Shown in pieces: positions 1 to 11,104 of a stretch of 39,037 bases of DNA. Origin of the DNA: Candidatus Pelagibacter sp. (GTDB taxonomy: Bacteria; Pseudomonadota; Alphaproteobacteria; Pelagibacterales; Pelagibacteraceae). Each line of letters opens with the position of its first letter. Position 1 is the first letter of the stretch. Location of the stretch: the NCBI GenBank assembly GCA_012963775.1, contig DTVC01000064.1, positions 1 through 39,037 on the forward strand, in the 5' to 3' direction. Position numbers and translations under genes: made by a program. The notes beneath the pieces are model-generated. The model was not told the DNA's origin, did no database searches, and worked only from the letters and a program-made list of their open reading frames with translations.

Positions 1-53
1 GCGATCGCCTGTCACGCGATAGGTCGAGGGTTCGAGTCCCTTCACTCCCGCCA
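1..53 (+). tRNA. tRNA-Asp (GUC), 5' part cut off by the window edge
   Basis: The 3' part of a tRNA is visible. The anticodon stem ATCGC/GCGAT (4-8 with 16-20) encloses a seven-base loop CTGTCAC (9-15), giving anticodon GUC, which is Asp. The T arm follows: stem GAGGG/CCCTT (26-30 with 38-42) around TTCGAGT (31-37). The 3' acceptor strand CACTCCC (43-49), discriminator G50 and an encoded CCA (51-53) complete it. A G discriminator is an identity element of bacterial tRNA-Asp. The 5' acceptor half and D arm lie outside the window. The gene is on the same strand as nuoA, 88 bases upstream of it. Confidence 0.95.
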
Positions 54-141
54 TTCATCATTAATTTATTAATAAAAAAACCAAAAAAAACGTTATCTAT
101 GTCCACTTTTAGTTAATCCAAAAGCTGATATAGATATCATC

Positions 142-510
142 ATGTTATATGAATTTTTGAAAGATTATTTTCCAATAATTCTATTTTTAATTATTGCATT
201 TGGATTAAGCTGTGTATTTATTATTCTAAACTATTTGCTATCTCCAAAAAATCCAGACCCTGAAAAATTATCTGCATACGAATGTGGGTTTGAACCTTTT
301 AACGACTCTAGAATGGAATTTGATGTAAGATTTTATTTAGTAGCAATATTATTTATTATTTTTGATTTAGAAATTGCTTTTCTTTTTCCATGGGCTATTT
401 CACTTGGAAAAATCGGTCTACTTGGTTTTTGTTCAATGATGATATTTTTATTTATTTTAACTGTAGGATTTATTTATGAATGGAAAAAAGGAGCTTTAGA
501 TTGGGAATAA
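142..510 (+). CDS. nuoA: NADH-quinone oxidoreductase subunit A
   Basis: Small membrane subunit of complex I at the junction between the peripheral arm and the membrane arm, near the quinone entry site. The 122-residue protein has the usual family length and three hydrophobic helices (about residues 9-33, 61-83 and 88-113). The loop motif YECGFEPF (46-53), with the conserved Cys48, lies between helices 1 and 2, and the acidic motif FDLEIAF is in helix 2. It is the first gene of the nuo operon, with nuoB starting 3 bases downstream. No convincing Shine-Dalgarno precedes the ATG; instead a short palindrome (126-139) ends 2 bases before it. Confidence 0.97.
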   Translation: MLYEFLKDYFPIILFLIIAFGLSCVFIILNYLLSPKNPDPEKLSAYECGFEPFNDSRMEFDVRFYLVAILFIIFDLEIAFLFPWAISLGKIGLLGFCSMMIFLFILTVGFIYEWKKGALDWE

Positions 511-513
511 TTT

Positions 514-1029
514 ATGAATTTAGAAGAAAAAAAAATACCAGACGAATTTAAGCAACTTGCAAAAGACTTTAGTGAGAAAGGTTTTGTTACAACTTCATTA
601 GATCATTTAATTAATTGGTCAAGAACTGGTTCATTACATTGGATGACCTTTGGTCTCGCTTGTTGTGCTATAGAAATGATGCAAACTTCTATGCCAAGAT
701 ACGATTTAGAAAGATTTGGTGCAGCACCTAGAGCGTCACCAAGACAATCAGATGTAATGATTGTAGCAGGAACATTAACAAATAAAATGGCACCAGCCCT
801 CCGAAAAGTTTATGATCAAATGCCTGAACCACGTTATGTTATATCAATGGGAAGTTGTGCAAATGCAGGAGGTTATTATCACTATTCATATTCTGTAGTA
901 AGAGGATGTGATCGAATTGTTCCTGTTGATATTTATGTGCCAGGTTGTCCTCCTTCAGCTGAGGCGCTCTTGAATGGCATTTTACAATTACAAAAGAAAA
1001 TTAGAAAACAAGGTTCTTTAGAAAGATAA
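514..1029 (+). CDS. nuoB: NADH-quinone oxidoreductase subunit B
   Basis: Peripheral-arm subunit that carries iron-sulfur cluster N2, the last electron donor to quinone. The 171-residue protein has the four N2 ligand cysteines expected for the family: the adjacent pair Cys50-Cys51 (in LACCAIEMM), Cys115 (in MGSCANAGG) and Cys145 (in VPGCPPS). Length and motif order match bacterial NuoB and mitochondrial PSST. The gene lies 3 bases after nuoA and 7 bases before nuoC, so the three are surely co-transcribed. Nothing is unusual apart from the AT-rich codon choice shared with its neighbours. Confidence 0.98.
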   Translation: MNLEEKKIPDEFKQLAKDFSEKGFVTTSLDHLINWSRTGSLHWMTFGLACCAIEMMQTSMPRYDLERFGAAPRASPRQSDVMIVAGTLTNKMAPALRKVYDQMPEPRYVISMGSCANAGGYYHYSYSVVRGCDRIVPVDIYVPGCPPSAEALLNGILQLQKKIRKQGSLER

Positions 1030-1036
1030 TCATAAA

Positions 1037-1627
1037 GTGATTAATTTAATAGATTTAGAAAAAAAAATTAATTCTGAGCTTACAACTAAAATTAAAAATT
1101 CTAAAATCAATCATAATCAATTGTATTTAAATATAGATACTGAAGATTTATTGGAAGTAATTATATTTTTAAAAACCAGTAGCGAAACTAAATTTAGACA
1201 ATTAATTGATATCACTGCTGTTGACTACCCAGAAAATGAAAAACGTTTTAAATTAATATATTTGATTTTAAGCCATGAATTTAATCAAAGAATTATTATT
1301 GATTGTTTTATAAATGAAAATGAAATTGTTCCTACAATAACTTCAATATTTCCTTCAGCAAATTGGATGGAGAGAGAAGTTTTTGACATGTATGGCATAA
1401 AGTTTAAAGACCATCCTGATTTAAGACGAATACTTACAGATTATGGGTTTGAAGGATATCCTTTAAGAAAAGACTTTCCTTTAACAGGACATATTGAAGT
1501 TCGTTATAGCGAGGATGAAAAAAAAGTGGTTTATGAACCTGTTAAACTTGAACAAAATTATAGAAATTTTGATTACGAAAGTCCTTGGGAAGGAACAAAA
1601 TATATTAAAGAACAAACAAAAAAATAA
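1037..1627 (+). CDS. nuoC: NADH-quinone oxidoreductase subunit C
   Basis: Peripheral-arm 30 kDa subunit that packs beside NuoD close to the quinone site. The 196-residue protein carries the family signature around residues 113-127 ([18 protein letters not shown], then [15 protein letters not shown]). The start is GTG at 1037: it gives the normal N-terminus, and no ATG lies in frame upstream before the nuoB stop. It is separate from nuoD, as in alphaproteobacteria and mitochondria, and not fused as in enterobacteria. Its stop codon shares one base with the nuoD start (TAATG), which suggests translational coupling. Confidence 0.97.
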   Translation: MINLIDLEKKINSELTTKIKNSKINHNQLYLNIDTEDLLEVIIFLKTSSETKFRQLIDITAVDYPENEKRFKLIYLILSHEFNQRIIIDCFINENEIVPTITSIFPSANWMEREVFDMYGIKFKDHPDLRRILTDYGFEGYPLRKDFPLTGHIEVRYSEDEKKVVYEPVKLEQNYRNFDYESPWEGTKYIKEQTKK

Positions 1628-2802
1628 TGCCAAAAGAAACTAAAACTTTAAATTTAAACTTTGGACCTCAACATCCAGCAGCACATGGTGTTCTACGATT
1701 GATTTTAGAATTAGATGGTGAAGTTGTTGAAAAAGCTGATCCACACATTGGTCTACTTCATCGAGGTACAGAAAAATTAATTGAAAACAAAACATATATA
1801 CAAGCAATTCCTTACTTTGACAGATTAGATTATGTTGCTCCAATGAATCAGGAGCATGCATTTGCTTTAGCTATTGAAAAAATTTTAAAAATAGAAGTAC
1901 CTATTAGAGCACAATATATAAGAGTTATATTTTGTGAAATTGGTCGAATATTAAGTCATATATTAAATGTAACTACTCATGCGCTTGATGTTGGTGCATT
2001 AACACCATCTTTATGGGGATTTGAAGAAAGAGAAACTCTAATGACATTTTATGAAAGAGTTTCTGGATCAAGATTGCATGCTAATTATTTTAGACCAGGT
2101 GGCGTTCATCAAGATATGCCAAGAGGTTTGGAAGAAGATATAGGAAAATTTTGTAATTCATTTCCTAAAATTATTGACGACATAGAAACACTTTTAACTG
2201 ACAATAGAATTTTCAAACAAAGGAACGTTGATATTGGAGTAGTCTCGAAAGAAGATGCATTAGAATATTCTTTTTCTGGAGTTATGATGAGAGGATCAGG
2301 TATACCGTGGGATTTAAGAAAATCTCAACCTTATGAATGTTACGATCAACTAGATTTTAAGATACCTATAGGAAAAAATGGAGACTGTTATGACAGATAT
2401 CTTTGTAGAATAGATGAAATGAGAGAGAGCGTCAAAATAATTAATCAATGTTTAGTTAATATACCAAAAGGTCCAATAAAAACATTAGATGGGAAGATTA
2501 GTTTTCCTCCAAAAAAAGAAATTAAAGAATCTATGGAGGCATTAATTCATCATTTTAAATTATTTACAGAAGGTTTTCATGTTGAAAAAGATGAAATTTA
2601 TTCAGCTGTAGAAGCTCCAAAAGGTGAATTTGGTGTCTATTTAATATCAGATGGGTCAAACATACCATACAAATGTAAGATCAGAGCACCAGGATTTTCT
2701 CATTTACAGGCAATGGATTATCTTATCAAAGGTCATATGTTAGCAGATGTTCCAGCAGTTTTAGCTTCTTTAGATCTTGTATTTGGAGAAATAGATCGAT
2801 GA
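1627..2802 (+). CDS. nuoD: NADH-quinone oxidoreductase subunit D
   Basis: 49 kDa subunit that forms most of the quinone-binding pocket of complex I; it is homologous to the large subunit of NiFe hydrogenases but has no metal ligands. The 391-residue protein begins with the quinone-site motif [13 protein letters not shown] (about 13-25), followed by [14 protein letters not shown] (about 38-51). It ends with DLVFGEIDR, the family's usual C-terminal tail. The start overlaps the nuoC stop by one base and the stop overlaps the nuoE start by four (ATGA). Length and motifs are normal. Confidence 0.98.
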   Translation: MPKETKTLNLNFGPQHPAAHGVLRLILELDGEVVEKADPHIGLLHRGTEKLIENKTYIQAIPYFDRLDYVAPMNQEHAFALAIEKILKIEVPIRAQYIRVIFCEIGRILSHILNVTTHALDVGALTPSLWGFEERETLMTFYERVSGSRLHANYFRPGGVHQDMPRGLEEDIGKFCNSFPKIIDDIETLLTDNRIFKQRNVDIGVVSKEDALEYSFSGVMMRGSGIPWDLRKSQPYECYDQLDFKIPIGKNGDCYDRYLCRIDEMRESVKIINQCLVNIPKGPIKTLDGKISFPPKKEIKESMEALIHHFKLFTEGFHVEKDEIYSAVEAPKGEFGVYLISDGSNIPYKCKIRAPGFSHLQAMDYLIKGHMLADVPAVLASLDLVFGEIDR

Positions 2803-3407
2803 GTATAAAAAAAATTTCAAAAGATCAACCAAAAAGTTTTGAATTTACTTCAAAAAATTTAGAGATAGCAAACAAAATTATAAAAAATTATCCTGAAGGG
2901 AAACATCAAAGCGCTGTTATGCCTCTTCTTTATATTGCTCAAAAACAAAATGATAACTGGATACCTTTAGTGGCTTTGAAATGTATAGCTAAATTTTTGA
3001 ATATTCCTTCTATAAAAGTTTATGAAGTAGCCACATTTTATACTATGTATAATTTATCTCCAGTTGGAAATTATTTTATTCAGGTTTGCACAACTACCCC
3101 ATGTATGATCAAAGGTGCTTATGAATTAGTTGAAGTATGCAAGCAAAAAGTATCAGAAAATGAAAATGAACTTTCAAAAGATAAAAGTTGTTCTTGGATG
3201 GAAGTTGAATGTTTAGGAGCTTGTATTAATGCTCCAATGATGCAGATTAATGACGATTATTATGAAGATTTAAATAAAGAAAAAACCGAGAAAATAATAG
3301 ATCAAATTTTAAAAAGTGAAAAACCAAAACCAGGTTCATATAGAGGCCGAACTAATTCAGAACCTGAAAATAACAGAAAAACATTAGTGGATATTAAAAA
3401 TGCTTGA
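2799..3407 (+). CDS. nuoE: NADH-quinone oxidoreductase subunit E
   Basis: 24 kDa subunit of the NADH dehydrogenase module; it holds the [2Fe-2S] cluster N1a next to NuoF. The thioredoxin-like fold is recognised from [12 protein letters not shown] and [12 protein letters not shown], which supply cluster ligands Cys97, Cys102, Cys138 and Cys142. The 202-residue protein is slightly long, with a charged C-terminal tail (about 170-202, PKPGSYRGR and beyond) of the kind seen in alphaproteobacteria. It overlaps nuoD by 4 bases and nuoF by 8, inside the nuo operon. Confidence 0.96.
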   Translation: MSIKKISKDQPKSFEFTSKNLEIANKIIKNYPEGKHQSAVMPLLYIAQKQNDNWIPLVALKCIAKFLNIPSIKVYEVATFYTMYNLSPVGNYFIQVCTTTPCMIKGAYELVEVCKQKVSENENELSKDKSCSWMEVECLGACINAPMMQINDDYYEDLNKEKTEKIIDQILKSEKPKPGSYRGRTNSEPENNRKTLVDIKNA

Positions 3408-4737
3408 GGACAAAGATAGAATTTTTCAAAATCTTTATAATGATCTTGGTGAAGATGTCTTTTCAGCTCAAAAAAGAGGCGATTGGGTAAATACTAAGGA
3501 AATTTGTTTAAAAGGAAGAGATTGGATTATTAATGAGATCAAATCTTCAGAGCTAAGAGGAAGAGGAGGTGCTGGATTTCCTACTGGACTTAAATGGTCA
3601 TTTGTACCAAAAGAAATTGGTTCTAGACCACATTATTTAGTAATAAATGCTGATGAATCTGAGCCTGGCACATGTAAAGATAGAGATATATTAAGATTTG
3701 AACCTCATAAACTGATCGAAGGATGTTTAATTACATCTTATGCAGTTAATGCACATGTTTGTTATATCTATATTAGAGGCGAATATGTAAATGAGGGAAA
3801 AAAATTACAACAAGCGATTGATGAAGCTTATGAAAAAAAGCTAATAGGTAAAAATGCTTCTGATATTGGTTGGGATTTTGATATTTATATTCATTACGGT
3901 GCTGGATCTTATATTTGCGGAGAAGAAACAGCATTACTTGAAAGTTTAGAAGGTAGCAAAGGTCTACCGAGATTAAAACCTCCTTTTCCTGCGCTAGTTG
4001 GATTATATGGTTGTCCAACAATAATAAATAATGTCGAAACGATAGCTGTTGTGCCTACAATTTTAAAAAGAGGATCTAGCTGGTTTGCTTTGCTTGGAAG
4101 ACCAAAAAATACTGGCACAAAAATATTTTGTATTTCAGGAAATGTAAATAATCCATGTAACATTGAAGAAGAAATGGGAATACCTCTTAAAGAGTTAATT
4201 GAAAAACATGCTGGTGGTGTTGTAGGTGGTTGGAATAACCTACAAGCTGTAATTCCTGGTGGATCTTCAATGCCTTTATTACCCAAAGATGTTTGTGAAA
4301 CAATTTTAATGGATTTTGATTCTCTAATTGAACAAAAAAGTGGTTTAGGAACAGCAGGCGTAGTTGTAATAAATAAAGATCAAGACATCATAAAATGTAT
4401 AGCTCGAATAGCTAGATTTTATAAACATGAAAGTTGTGGTCAATGCACTCCTTGTAGAGAAGGAGCTGGTTGGATGTGGAGAATGTTAGAGAGAATGGCC
4501 AAAGGCGAAGCTTCTAAGGAAGAAGTAAATATGCTAGCGGATGTTACAAAACAAATTGAAGGACATACTATATGTGCTTTTGGTGAAGGTTCTGCATGGC
4601 CAGTGCAAGGATTATTAAGACATTTTAAAAAAGAAATTGAAAAAAGAAATAGTTTTGATCCATTAATAAAAACAAATAAAAATATTCCTTATTTAGTGGA
4701 TCAACATTTATTAGATAAAGAAAATGCTAAAAGTTAA
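3400..4737 (+). CDS. nuoF: NADH-quinone oxidoreductase subunit F
   Basis: 51 kDa subunit that binds NADH and FMN and holds the [4Fe-4S] cluster N3; it is the electron entry point of complex I. The sequence shows the glycine-rich motif [13 protein letters not shown] (about 54-66), the flavin/NADH motif [16 protein letters not shown] (about 167-182) and the N3 cysteine motif [12 protein letters not shown] (about 345-356), with a later Cys in HTICAFG. The length of 445 residues is normal. The 3' end overlaps nuoG by 14 bases; the nuoG ATG at 4724 is fixed by its ferredoxin domain. Confidence 0.98.
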   Translation: MLEDKDRIFQNLYNDLGEDVFSAQKRGDWVNTKEICLKGRDWIINEIKSSELRGRGGAGFPTGLKWSFVPKEIGSRPHYLVINADESEPGTCKDRDILRFEPHKLIEGCLITSYAVNAHVCYIYIRGEYVNEGKKLQQAIDEAYEKKLIGKNASDIGWDFDIYIHYGAGSYICGEETALLESLEGSKGLPRLKPPFPALVGLYGCPTIINNVETIAVVPTILKRGSSWFALLGRPKNTGTKIFCISGNVNNPCNIEEEMGIPLKELIEKHAGGVVGGWNNLQAVIPGGSSMPLLPKDVCETILMDFDSLIEQKSGLGTAGVVVINKDQDIIKCIARIARFYKHESCGQCTPCREGAGWMWRMLERMAKGEASKEEVNMLADVTKQIEGHTICAFGEGSAWPVQGLLRHFKKEIEKRNSFDPLIKTNKNIPYLVDQHLLDKENAKS

Positions 4738-6754
4738 AGTTAATGACACTGATGTAGAAGTTGAAGAAGGATTAACCGTACTACAAGCTTGCAAACAAGC
4801 AGGTGTTGAAATACCTATATTTTGTTATCACGAGAAACTTTCAATAGCTGGAAATTGTAGAATGTGTTTGGTCGAAATAGAAAAATCTCCAAAACCGGTA
4901 GCATCTTGCGCAATGACTATTACCGAAGGAATGAATATTAAAACCAATACATCAATGATTGAAAAAGCTCGCAAAGGTGTTATGGAATTTTTATTGGTTA
5001 ACCATCCTTTAGATTGTCCTGTTTGTGACCAAGGTGGAGAATGTGATTTGCAAGATCAATCAATGTTTTATGGATTAGATAAATCTCGTTACAAAGAAAA
5101 TAAACGTCAAGTACCAGAAACATATATGGGTCCACTAATTAAAACTCAAATGACGAGATGTATTCATTGTACACGCTGTATAAGATTTGCAACTGAAATT
5201 GCAGGTGTTCCGGAACTCGGTGCTATTGGCCGTGGTGAAAATATGCAAATTACAACTTACTTAGAAAAATCAATGGAGTCTGAATTATCAGCAAATGTAA
5301 TTGATCTTTGTCCTGTTGGAGCATTAACATCAAAACCATATGTATTTGAAGCAAGGCCATGGGATTTAAAAAAGACTGAAACAATAGATGTTATGGACGC
5401 TGTAGGATCAAATATAAGAGTTGATACTTATGGTTGGGAAGTAAAAAGAATTTTACCTAGAATTAATGAAGATATCAATGAAGAATGGATATCAGATAAA
5501 ACGAGATATGCTTGTGATGGAATTCAAAACCAAAGATTGGATACACCTTATTTAAAAAGTGACAATGAATTTAAAAAAATATCATGGGATTTAGCCTATA
5601 AAAAAGTTGTAGAAAAGATTAAAGAAACTTCACCAGAAAAAATAGCGGGATTAACTGGCGACCTAACAAATATGGAAACAATGTTTATTGTTAAAGAATT
5701 TTTTCAAAAAACAATAAAGTCACAGAATTTGGATTCAAGATCAGATAATTGTTATGTTAACAACAATGATAGACGGAATTATATATTTAATTCCTCATTA
5801 AATGGTATTGAAGAAAGTGATTTAATCATTTTAGTTGGTGCCAATCCAAGATATGAAGCCACTATCCTCAATGCAAGGGTTAGAAAATCATTCTTAAATA
5901 ACAAAACTGAAATATATTCTTTTGGTGATATTGGTGAACTTACATATCCATATAAAATATTAGATAATAAAACTGATACTATTAAAGATATTTTTGAAAA
6001 TAAAAATGATTTATCTGAAAAAATTAAAAATTCAAAAAAACCAATTATAATTATAGGTCAATCAGCACTTAGACTTAAATCGGGTAAATTTATTTTTGAA
6101 GAATTTAAAAAATTTCTTATTTCTATAAATAAAATTACCAAAGAATGGAATTCTTTAAATATACTTTCAAACAACGCATCAACAGTTGCTTCGTATGATT
6201 TGAATATATTAAACTCAAAAGATGGAAAAAATGTAATATTAGATAAAATAGAAAACAATAATTTTGATATTTTATTTTTATTTGGTCAAGACAACTTAAA
6301 TTTTAAAAAGAAAAATGAATTTATTATTTACGTAGGTAGTCACGGTGACAAAGGTGCTGAGATGGCAGATGTAATTTTACCCGGCGCAGCTTACACAGAA
6401 CAAGATGGATATTATATAAATTTGGAAGGAAAAATCCAGAAAGCTTATAAAGCTTCTTACCCACCTGGTGATGCCAAAGAAGATTGGGAAATAATTAATG
6501 AACTTTCAGAACTTTTGAAAAAAAAAAAAATCTACAACAATAAAGAAGAACTTATAGATAGAATGATGAACTATTTAAAATTAGATCAAAAAATTAATAA
6601 TAAAGATAAAATTATAACTGAATTTTTTAGCGAAAAAATTGTAATAGATCATTTTGACTATTATTATTCCAATGTGATTGCTAGAGCATCAAAAACTATG
6701 TCAGAGTGCAGAAATGAAAAGCTAAAAGTTAAATCAACAGGTACTGATGGATAA
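4724..6754 (+). CDS. nuoG: NADH-quinone oxidoreductase subunit G
   Basis: 75 kDa subunit that carries the iron-sulfur chain between NuoF and NuoI. An N-terminal ferredoxin domain has [2Fe-2S] ligands Cys34, Cys45, Cys48 and Cys62. The N5 site follows as His94, Cys98, Cys101 and Cys107 (HPLDCPVC...GGEC). The N4 cysteines begin at CIHCTRC (146-152) and close in IDLCPVG. The remainder is a molybdopterin-oxidoreductase-like domain with no obvious cofactor ligands, as usual. At 676 residues it matches the alphaproteobacterial and mitochondrial form. A run of 13 adenines (6518-6530) lies inside the coding region near residues 599-602 and keeps the frame in this sequence. Confidence 0.97.
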   Translation: MLKVKVNDTDVEVEEGLTVLQACKQAGVEIPIFCYHEKLSIAGNCRMCLVEIEKSPKPVASCAMTITEGMNIKTNTSMIEKARKGVMEFLLVNHPLDCPVCDQGGECDLQDQSMFYGLDKSRYKENKRQVPETYMGPLIKTQMTRCIHCTRCIRFATEIAGVPELGAIGRGENMQITTYLEKSMESELSANVIDLCPVGALTSKPYVFEARPWDLKKTETIDVMDAVGSNIRVDTYGWEVKRILPRINEDINEEWISDKTRYACDGIQNQRLDTPYLKSDNEFKKISWDLAYKKVVEKIKETSPEKIAGLTGDLTNMETMFIVKEFFQKTIKSQNLDSRSDNCYVNNNDRRNYIFNSSLNGIEESDLIILVGANPRYEATILNARVRKSFLNNKTEIYSFGDIGELTYPYKILDNKTDTIKDIFENKNDLSEKIKNSKKPIIIIGQSALRLKSGKFIFEEFKKFLISINKITKEWNSLNILSNNASTVASYDLNILNSKDGKNVILDKIENNNFDILFLFGQDNLNFKKKNEFIIYVGSHGDKGAEMADVILPGAAYTEQDGYYINLEGKIQKAYKASYPPGDAKEDWEIINELSELLKKKKIYNNKEELIDRMMNYLKLDQKINNKDKIITEFFSEKIVIDHFDYYYSNVIARASKTMSECRNEKLKVKSTGTDG

Positions 6755-7757
6755 TATTTATTATTATTTAAATTTACTTTTTATAGAAACTTATAAAATA
6801 TTCTTTTTATTAATTCCTATACTTGTTTCTATTGCAATGGTTATTTGGCTTGATCGAAGAGTTTGGGCATTTGTTCAAAAAAGAAGAGGACCAAACGTTG
6901 TAGGCCCGTTTGGTTTATTTCAATCTTTTGCTGATTTTTTAAAATATATTTTTAAAGAAATTATAATTCCCGCAAGTTCAAATAAAATTATTTTTATACT
7001 TGCACCAATAGTTACTATGACCTTGGCATTAATTGCATGGGCCGTAATACCTTTTGGTGAAAATTTTGTATTAGCTGATATTAATGTTGGTATACTTTAC
7101 TTATTTGCTGTCTCGTCATTAGGAGTATATGGAATAATCATGGGTGGATGGGCATCAAATTCAAAATATCCTTTTTTAGGAGCAATAAGATCAGCTGCAC
7201 AAATGGTTTCCTATGAGGTTTCAATTGGTATTATAATTGTTAATGTTTTACTTTGTGTTGGTTCTTTAAACTTAAGCGACATTGTTTTAGCTCAACAAAA
7301 AATTTGGTTTGTTGTTCCTTTATTTCCAATGTTTGTAATATTTTTTATATCAGCGTTAGCAGAAACTAACAGACCACCTTTTGATTTACCAGAAGCAGAG
7401 GCGGAATTAGTTGCTGGATACCAAACTGAGTATTCTGGAATGATGTATGCAATGTTTTGGTTAGGAGAATATGCAAACATTTTGCTAATGTGCGCAATGG
7501 GGTCAATATTATTTTTAGGAGGTTGGCTTTCGCCAATAGAAATTTATCCATTTAATATAATTCCAAGCCCTCTTTGGTTAATTTTTAAAATCTTGTTCTT
7601 ATTTATTCTTTTTTCTTTAGTGAAAGCAATAGTTCCAAGATATAGATATGACCAGCTAATGAAACTAGGATGGAAAATTTTTCTTCCATTATCATTAATT
7701 TGGGTTGTTTTAACGGCAAGTTATTTATTTTATTTTGATTTATTACCCGCAAACTGA
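6747..7757 (+). CDS. nuoH: NADH-quinone oxidoreductase subunit H
   Basis: Membrane subunit (ND1 homologue) that closes the quinone tunnel and links redox chemistry to proton pumping. The 336-residue hydrophobic protein, with about eight predicted helices, carries the signature [21 protein letters not shown] (about 31-51) and the acidic quinone-tunnel motif [20 protein letters not shown] (about 207-226). The start overlaps the nuoG stop by eight bases (ATGGATAA). nuoI begins 2 bases downstream. There are no anomalies. Confidence 0.98.
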   Translation: MDNIYYYLNLLFIETYKIFFLLIPILVSIAMVIWLDRRVWAFVQKRRGPNVVGPFGLFQSFADFLKYIFKEIIIPASSNKIIFILAPIVTMTLALIAWAVIPFGENFVLADINVGILYLFAVSSLGVYGIIMGGWASNSKYPFLGAIRSAAQMVSYEVSIGIIIVNVLLCVGSLNLSDIVLAQQKIWFVVPLFPMFVIFFISALAETNRPPFDLPEAEAELVAGYQTEYSGMMYAMFWLGEYANILLMCAMGSILFLGGWLSPIEIYPFNIIPSPLWLIFKILFLFILFSLVKAIVPRYRYDQLMKLGWKIFLPLSLIWVVLTASYLFYFDLLPAN

Positions 7758-7759
7758 TT

Positions 7760-8245
7760 ATGAAAATTTCAAGAATATTTAAAACTGTTTTTATGATCGA
7801 TTTTATAACCGGTCTACTTATTGCAATTAAAGAGATTTTTAAATCAAAGAAAACAATAAATTATCCTTTTGAAAAAGGAAAAATTAGTCCAAGATTTAGA
7901 GGAGAACATGCTTTACGCAGATATCCAAATGGAGAAGAAAGATGTATCGCATGTAAACTATGCGAAGCTATTTGTCCTGCACAAGCAATTACAATTGAAT
8001 CTACTGAAAGAGAAGATGGTAGTCGAAGAACAACTCGTTATGATATTGATATGATGAAATGTATTTATTGTGGATTATGTGAAGAATCTTGCCCAGTTGA
8101 TGCAATCGTTCAAGGACCAAATTTTGAATTTGCTACAGAGACAAGAGAAGAATTGTATTATAACAAAGAAAAATTAATGGATAATGGTGATAGATGGGAA
8201 AGTATTTTAGCAGCCAATATTAAAGCAGATAATCCTTATAGATAA
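7760..8245 (+). CDS. nuoI: NADH-quinone oxidoreductase subunit I
   Basis: Peripheral-arm ferredoxin subunit that passes electrons through clusters N6a and N6b to N2 in NuoB. Two complete CxxCxxCxxxCP motifs are present: Cys62, 65, 68 and 72 ([12 protein letters not shown]) and Cys101, 104, 107 and 111 ([12 protein letters not shown]). The N-terminal segment (about 10-30) forms the amphipathic helix that anchors the subunit to the membrane arm in this family. The 161-residue length is normal. It lies 2 bases after nuoH and 4 bases before nuoJ. Confidence 0.98.
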   Translation: MKISRIFKTVFMIDFITGLLIAIKEIFKSKKTINYPFEKGKISPRFRGEHALRRYPNGEERCIACKLCEAICPAQAITIESTEREDGSRRTTRYDIDMMKCIYCGLCEESCPVDAIVQGPNFEFATETREELYYNKEKLMDNGDRWESILAANIKADNPYR

Positions 8246-8249
8246 ATAT

Positions 8250-8885
8250 ATGATAGTACACTCAATATTTTTTTATATTTTTTCCATAATAGCAATTGTT
8301 TCTGCAGTAATGGTAATAGTTTCTAAGAATACCGTTCATTCAGTTTTTTTTTTAATTTTGGATTTTATTAGTATTTCATGCCTTTTTATTATGATCGGAG
8401 CTGAATTTATAGGAATGATCATGTTAATAGTTTATGTTGGAGCTGTAGCTGTTTTATTTTTGTTTGTAGTGATGATGTTGAATGTTGCTCAACAAAAAAA
8501 TCAATGGCTTAGTTCAACAAAAAGTTCAACTCATATACCAGTAGGATTAATCATCAGTCTAGTAATATTTTTTGAACTTATTATTGTTATTGGCGGATGG
8601 AAATATAAACCAGATTTAATTAAATCTTTATCTTCATTGGGTATTTCTCCGGAAGTTACTAATACTCATGCCATAGGAAATGTATTATATACTGATTATA
8701 TTCATCTATTCCAATTAAGTGGAATGATCCTTCTAGTCGCTATGGTAGGAGCGATTGTTTTGACTTTTAGACAAAGAAAAGGAATAAAAAGACAAAGTTA
8801 TTTTAAGCAAATTTCACGAGAACGCGCTGATACAGTTCAACTAGTAGAAGTTGAAAGTAATAAAGGAGTAAAAATTGATGTTTGA
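8250..8885 (+). CDS. nuoJ: NADH-quinone oxidoreductase subunit J
   Basis: Hydrophobic ND6-type subunit of the membrane arm, with about five transmembrane helices. The family motif [21 protein letters not shown] (about 50-70) is clear; it contains the acidic residue and the pi-bulge region of helix 3 that takes part in coupling. The 211-residue protein ends in a polar tail of roughly 40 residues. Its stop codon overlaps the nuoK ATG by eight bases (ATGTTTGA). Confidence 0.96.
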   Translation: MIVHSIFFYIFSIIAIVSAVMVIVSKNTVHSVFFLILDFISISCLFIMIGAEFIGMIMLIVYVGAVAVLFLFVVMMLNVAQQKNQWLSSTKSSTHIPVGLIISLVIFFELIIVIGGWKYKPDLIKSLSSLGISPEVTNTHAIGNVLYTDYIHLFQLSGMILLVAMVGAIVLTFRQRKGIKRQSYFKQISRERADTVQLVEVESNKGVKIDV

Positions 8886-9189
8886 AATTGGTCTGGGACA
8901 TTACTTAACACTTGGAGCTATTATTTTTACAATAGGTTTGGTTGGAATATTTTTAAGCAGAAAAAATATAATTATTATTTTAATGTGTATAGAATTAATA
9001 TTGTTAGCAGTTAATATTAATCTAGTATCTTTTTCTATATTTATTAATGATTTAACAGGGCAGATATTTGCTTTATTTATTTTAACTGTTGCAGCTGCGG
9101 AGGCAGCAATAGGTTTAGCAATTATCGTAGTTTATTATAGAAATTCTGGAACGATTAGAGTTGAAGAAATAAACAACTTGAAGGGCTAG
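8878..9189 (+). CDS. nuoK: NADH-quinone oxidoreductase subunit K
   Basis: Small ND4L-type membrane subunit with three transmembrane helices. It has the conserved glutamate in [13 protein letters not shown] on helix 2 and a second one in [11 protein letters not shown] on helix 3; both belong to the proton path. I place the start at ATG 8878 ([13 protein letters not shown], 103 residues), not at the in-frame TTG one codon upstream, because ATG is preferred and the resulting N-terminus matches the family. The gene overlaps nuoJ by eight bases and lies 1 base before nuoL. Confidence 0.96.
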   Translation: MFEIGLGHYLTLGAIIFTIGLVGIFLSRKNIIIILMCIELILLAVNINLVSFSIFINDLTGQIFALFILTVAAAEAAIGLAIIVVYYRNSGTIRVEEINNLKG

Positions 9190-9190
9190 A

Positions 9191-11104
9191 ATGGAATATA
9201 TAATTATTTTTTTACCATTAGTAGCTGCAGTAATTTCTGGTTTTTTTGGCAAAAAAATTGGCGAAAGAAATTCTGAAATAGTTACAAGTTTATTTGTTTC
9301 AATATCAGCAATTTTATCAATAGTTATTTTTTATAAAGTAACAATTTTGGATTATAATAATAATTTGCTTATTGTTACTTGGATAAACTCAGGATCATTA
9401 AATGCAAGTTGGTCAATAAATATTGATACTCTATCAGCAGTAATGTTAGTTGTTGTGACATTAATTTCAGCATTAGTTCATATTTATTCTATTGGCTATA
9501 TGTCTAATGATCCACACAAGCCAAGATTTATGGCCTATTTATCTCTTTTTACATTTGCCATGATAACTTTAGTTACATCAGATAATTTTCTCCAATTATA
9601 TTTTGGGTGGGAAGGTGTTGGATTATGTTCTTATTTTTTAATTGGTTTTTGGTTTAAAAAAGAAAGTGCAAATGCAGCCGCAATTAAAGCGTTTGTTGTA
9701 AATAGAATTGGAGATTTTGGTTTTGCACTTGGAATATTTCTAATTTTTTATTTATTTGGAACTGTAAATTATAATGAAGTATTTCATTTAGTTCCTTCAA
9801 CTCTAGAAAAAGAATTAATATTTTTAGGAATTCACATAAATGCAATTGATTTAATTTGTATACTTCTTTTTATTGGAGCAATGGGTAAATCTGCTCAAAT
9901 TTTTTTGCATACTTGGTTACCAGATGCTATGGAAGGACCTACACCTGTTTCAGCCTTAATACATGCTGCAACTATGGTGACAGCTGGTGTATTCCTTGTT
10001 GTAAGATGTTCTCCAATTTTTGAATATTCTGAACTGGCATTAAATTTAATTACAATTGTTGGGATGAGTACTGCGTTCTTTACAGCGACGATTGCTTTAG
10101 TGCAAAATGATATAAAAAAAATTATTGCATATTCCACTTGTAGCCAACTTGGCTATATGTTTTTTGCTGCTGGTGTAGGAGCATATAATGTTGCGATGTT
10201 TCATTTATTTACGCATGCCTTTTTCAAGGCATTATTATTTTTGGGCTCAGGTTCTGTCATACATTCTTTTAAAAACGAGCAAGATATAAGCCAAATGGGT
10301 AATGTTTGGCAAAAACTTCCTTACACATGGATTTTGATGATAATAGGCACTTTAGCTTTAACTGGATTTCCTTTTCTTTCAGGATTTTATTCAAAAGATG
10401 CAATTATTGAATTTGCTTACTTAAAAGGTAATACAACAGGTTATTATGCAGCTGGAATAGGAATTTTTACTGCTTTTTTAACATCAATTTATTCATGGAG
10501 ACTAATTTTTAAAACTTTCCATGGGACATATAATAATCAAAAACTTAAAAAAGATAGCATACATGAATCTCCAATGGTTATGATAATACCATTAATAGTT
10601 CTTGCAATTGGCGCAATATCATCAGGTTATTTATTTAAGGAATTGTTTATTGGTCAATATAGTAGTACTGAGTTTTGGGGTAATTCAATTAAATTTCTAG
10701 AACCATTAAGCACCAATCATCCACCAATGTGGTTTTTATTGTTTACACCAATATTGGTAATTAGTTCCATACCAATTGCATATTATTTATTCGTAAAAAA
10801 TAAGTCTATTTTAGATGAGTTAGTTAAAGGCAATCAACCTCTTTACAAATTTTTATTAAACAAATGGTATTTTGATGAGCTTTATGATCAAGTTTTTGTT
10901 AAATTTTCAAAAAATATTGGCTTATTTTTTTGGAAAAAAATAGATGTAAAAATTATTGATCGATTCGGCCCAGATGGCATTTCTAGTTTAATAAAAAATT
11001 TTTCTATTCGAGCAGTTAAATTTCAAAGTGGTTTAATTTATCAATATGCATTTGTAATGCTTCTTGGTTTTACTATTTTATTGACTTTACTAATATTAAA
11101 ATAA
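9191..11104 (+). CDS. nuoL: NADH-quinone oxidoreductase subunit L
   Basis: Largest antiporter-like subunit, at the distal end of the membrane arm; it pumps protons and carries the long lateral helix. The 637-residue protein has the Mrp-antiporter core: WEGVGLCSYFLIGFW with the conserved Glu, and the motif GKSAQIFLHTWLPDAMEGPTP with the channel Lys. VSALIHAATMVTAGVFL, SGFYSKDAI and a long hydrophobic C-terminus follow. The start is 1 base after nuoK, and the stop shares one base with the nuoM start. Confidence 0.97.
   Translation: MEYIIIFLPLVAAVISGFFGKKIGERNSEIVTSLFVSISAILSIVIFYKVTILDYNNNLLIVTWINSGSLNASWSINIDTLSAVMLVVVTLISALVHIYSIGYMSNDPHKPRFMAYLSLFTFAMITLVTSDNFLQLYFGWEGVGLCSYFLIGFWFKKESANAAAIKAFVVNRIGDFGFALGIFLIFYLFGTVNYNEVFHLVPSTLEKELIFLGIHINAIDLICILLFIGAMGKSAQIFLHTWLPDAMEGPTPVSALIHAATMVTAGVFLVVRCSPIFEYSELALNLITIVGMSTAFFTATIALVQNDIKKIIAYSTCSQLGYMFFAAGVGAYNVAMFHLFTHAFFKALLFLGSGSVIHSFKNEQDISQMGNVWQKLPYTWILMIIGTLALTGFPFLSGFYSKDAIIEFAYLKGNTTGYYAAGIGIFTAFLTSIYSWRLIFKTFHGTYNNQKLKKDSIHESPMVMIIPLIVLAIGAISSGYLFKELFIGQYSSTEFWGNSIKFLEPLSTNHPPMWFLLFTPILVISSIPIAYYLFVKNKSILDELVKGNQPLYKFLLNKWYFDELYDQVFVKFSKNIGLFFWKKIDVKIIDRFGPDGISSLIKNFSIRAVKFQSGLIYQYAFVMLLGFTILLTLLILK

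Noticed and set aside
59..80. Hairpin ATTAA-TTTA-TTAAT after tRNA-Asp as a terminator
   Set aside because: The stem is only A-T pairs and is followed by A residues, not T, on the transcribed strand, so it is not a terminator for the tRNA.
3909..4286. A 125-residue open frame antisense to nuoF
   Set aside because: It lies wholly inside nuoF, has no recognisable domain and no ribosome site, and its composition is what the reverse strand of a conserved gene gives. The same holds for the other antisense frames in nuo, dxr, rpsB and lpx genes.
7869..8054. A 61-residue same-strand frame inside nuoI
   Set aside because: It overlaps the iron-sulfur coding region of nuoI in another frame and has no family motif; it is a shadow of nuoI.
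8875..8877. TTG as the nuoK start
   Set aside because: An ATG follows immediately at 8878 and gives the family's usual N-terminus.
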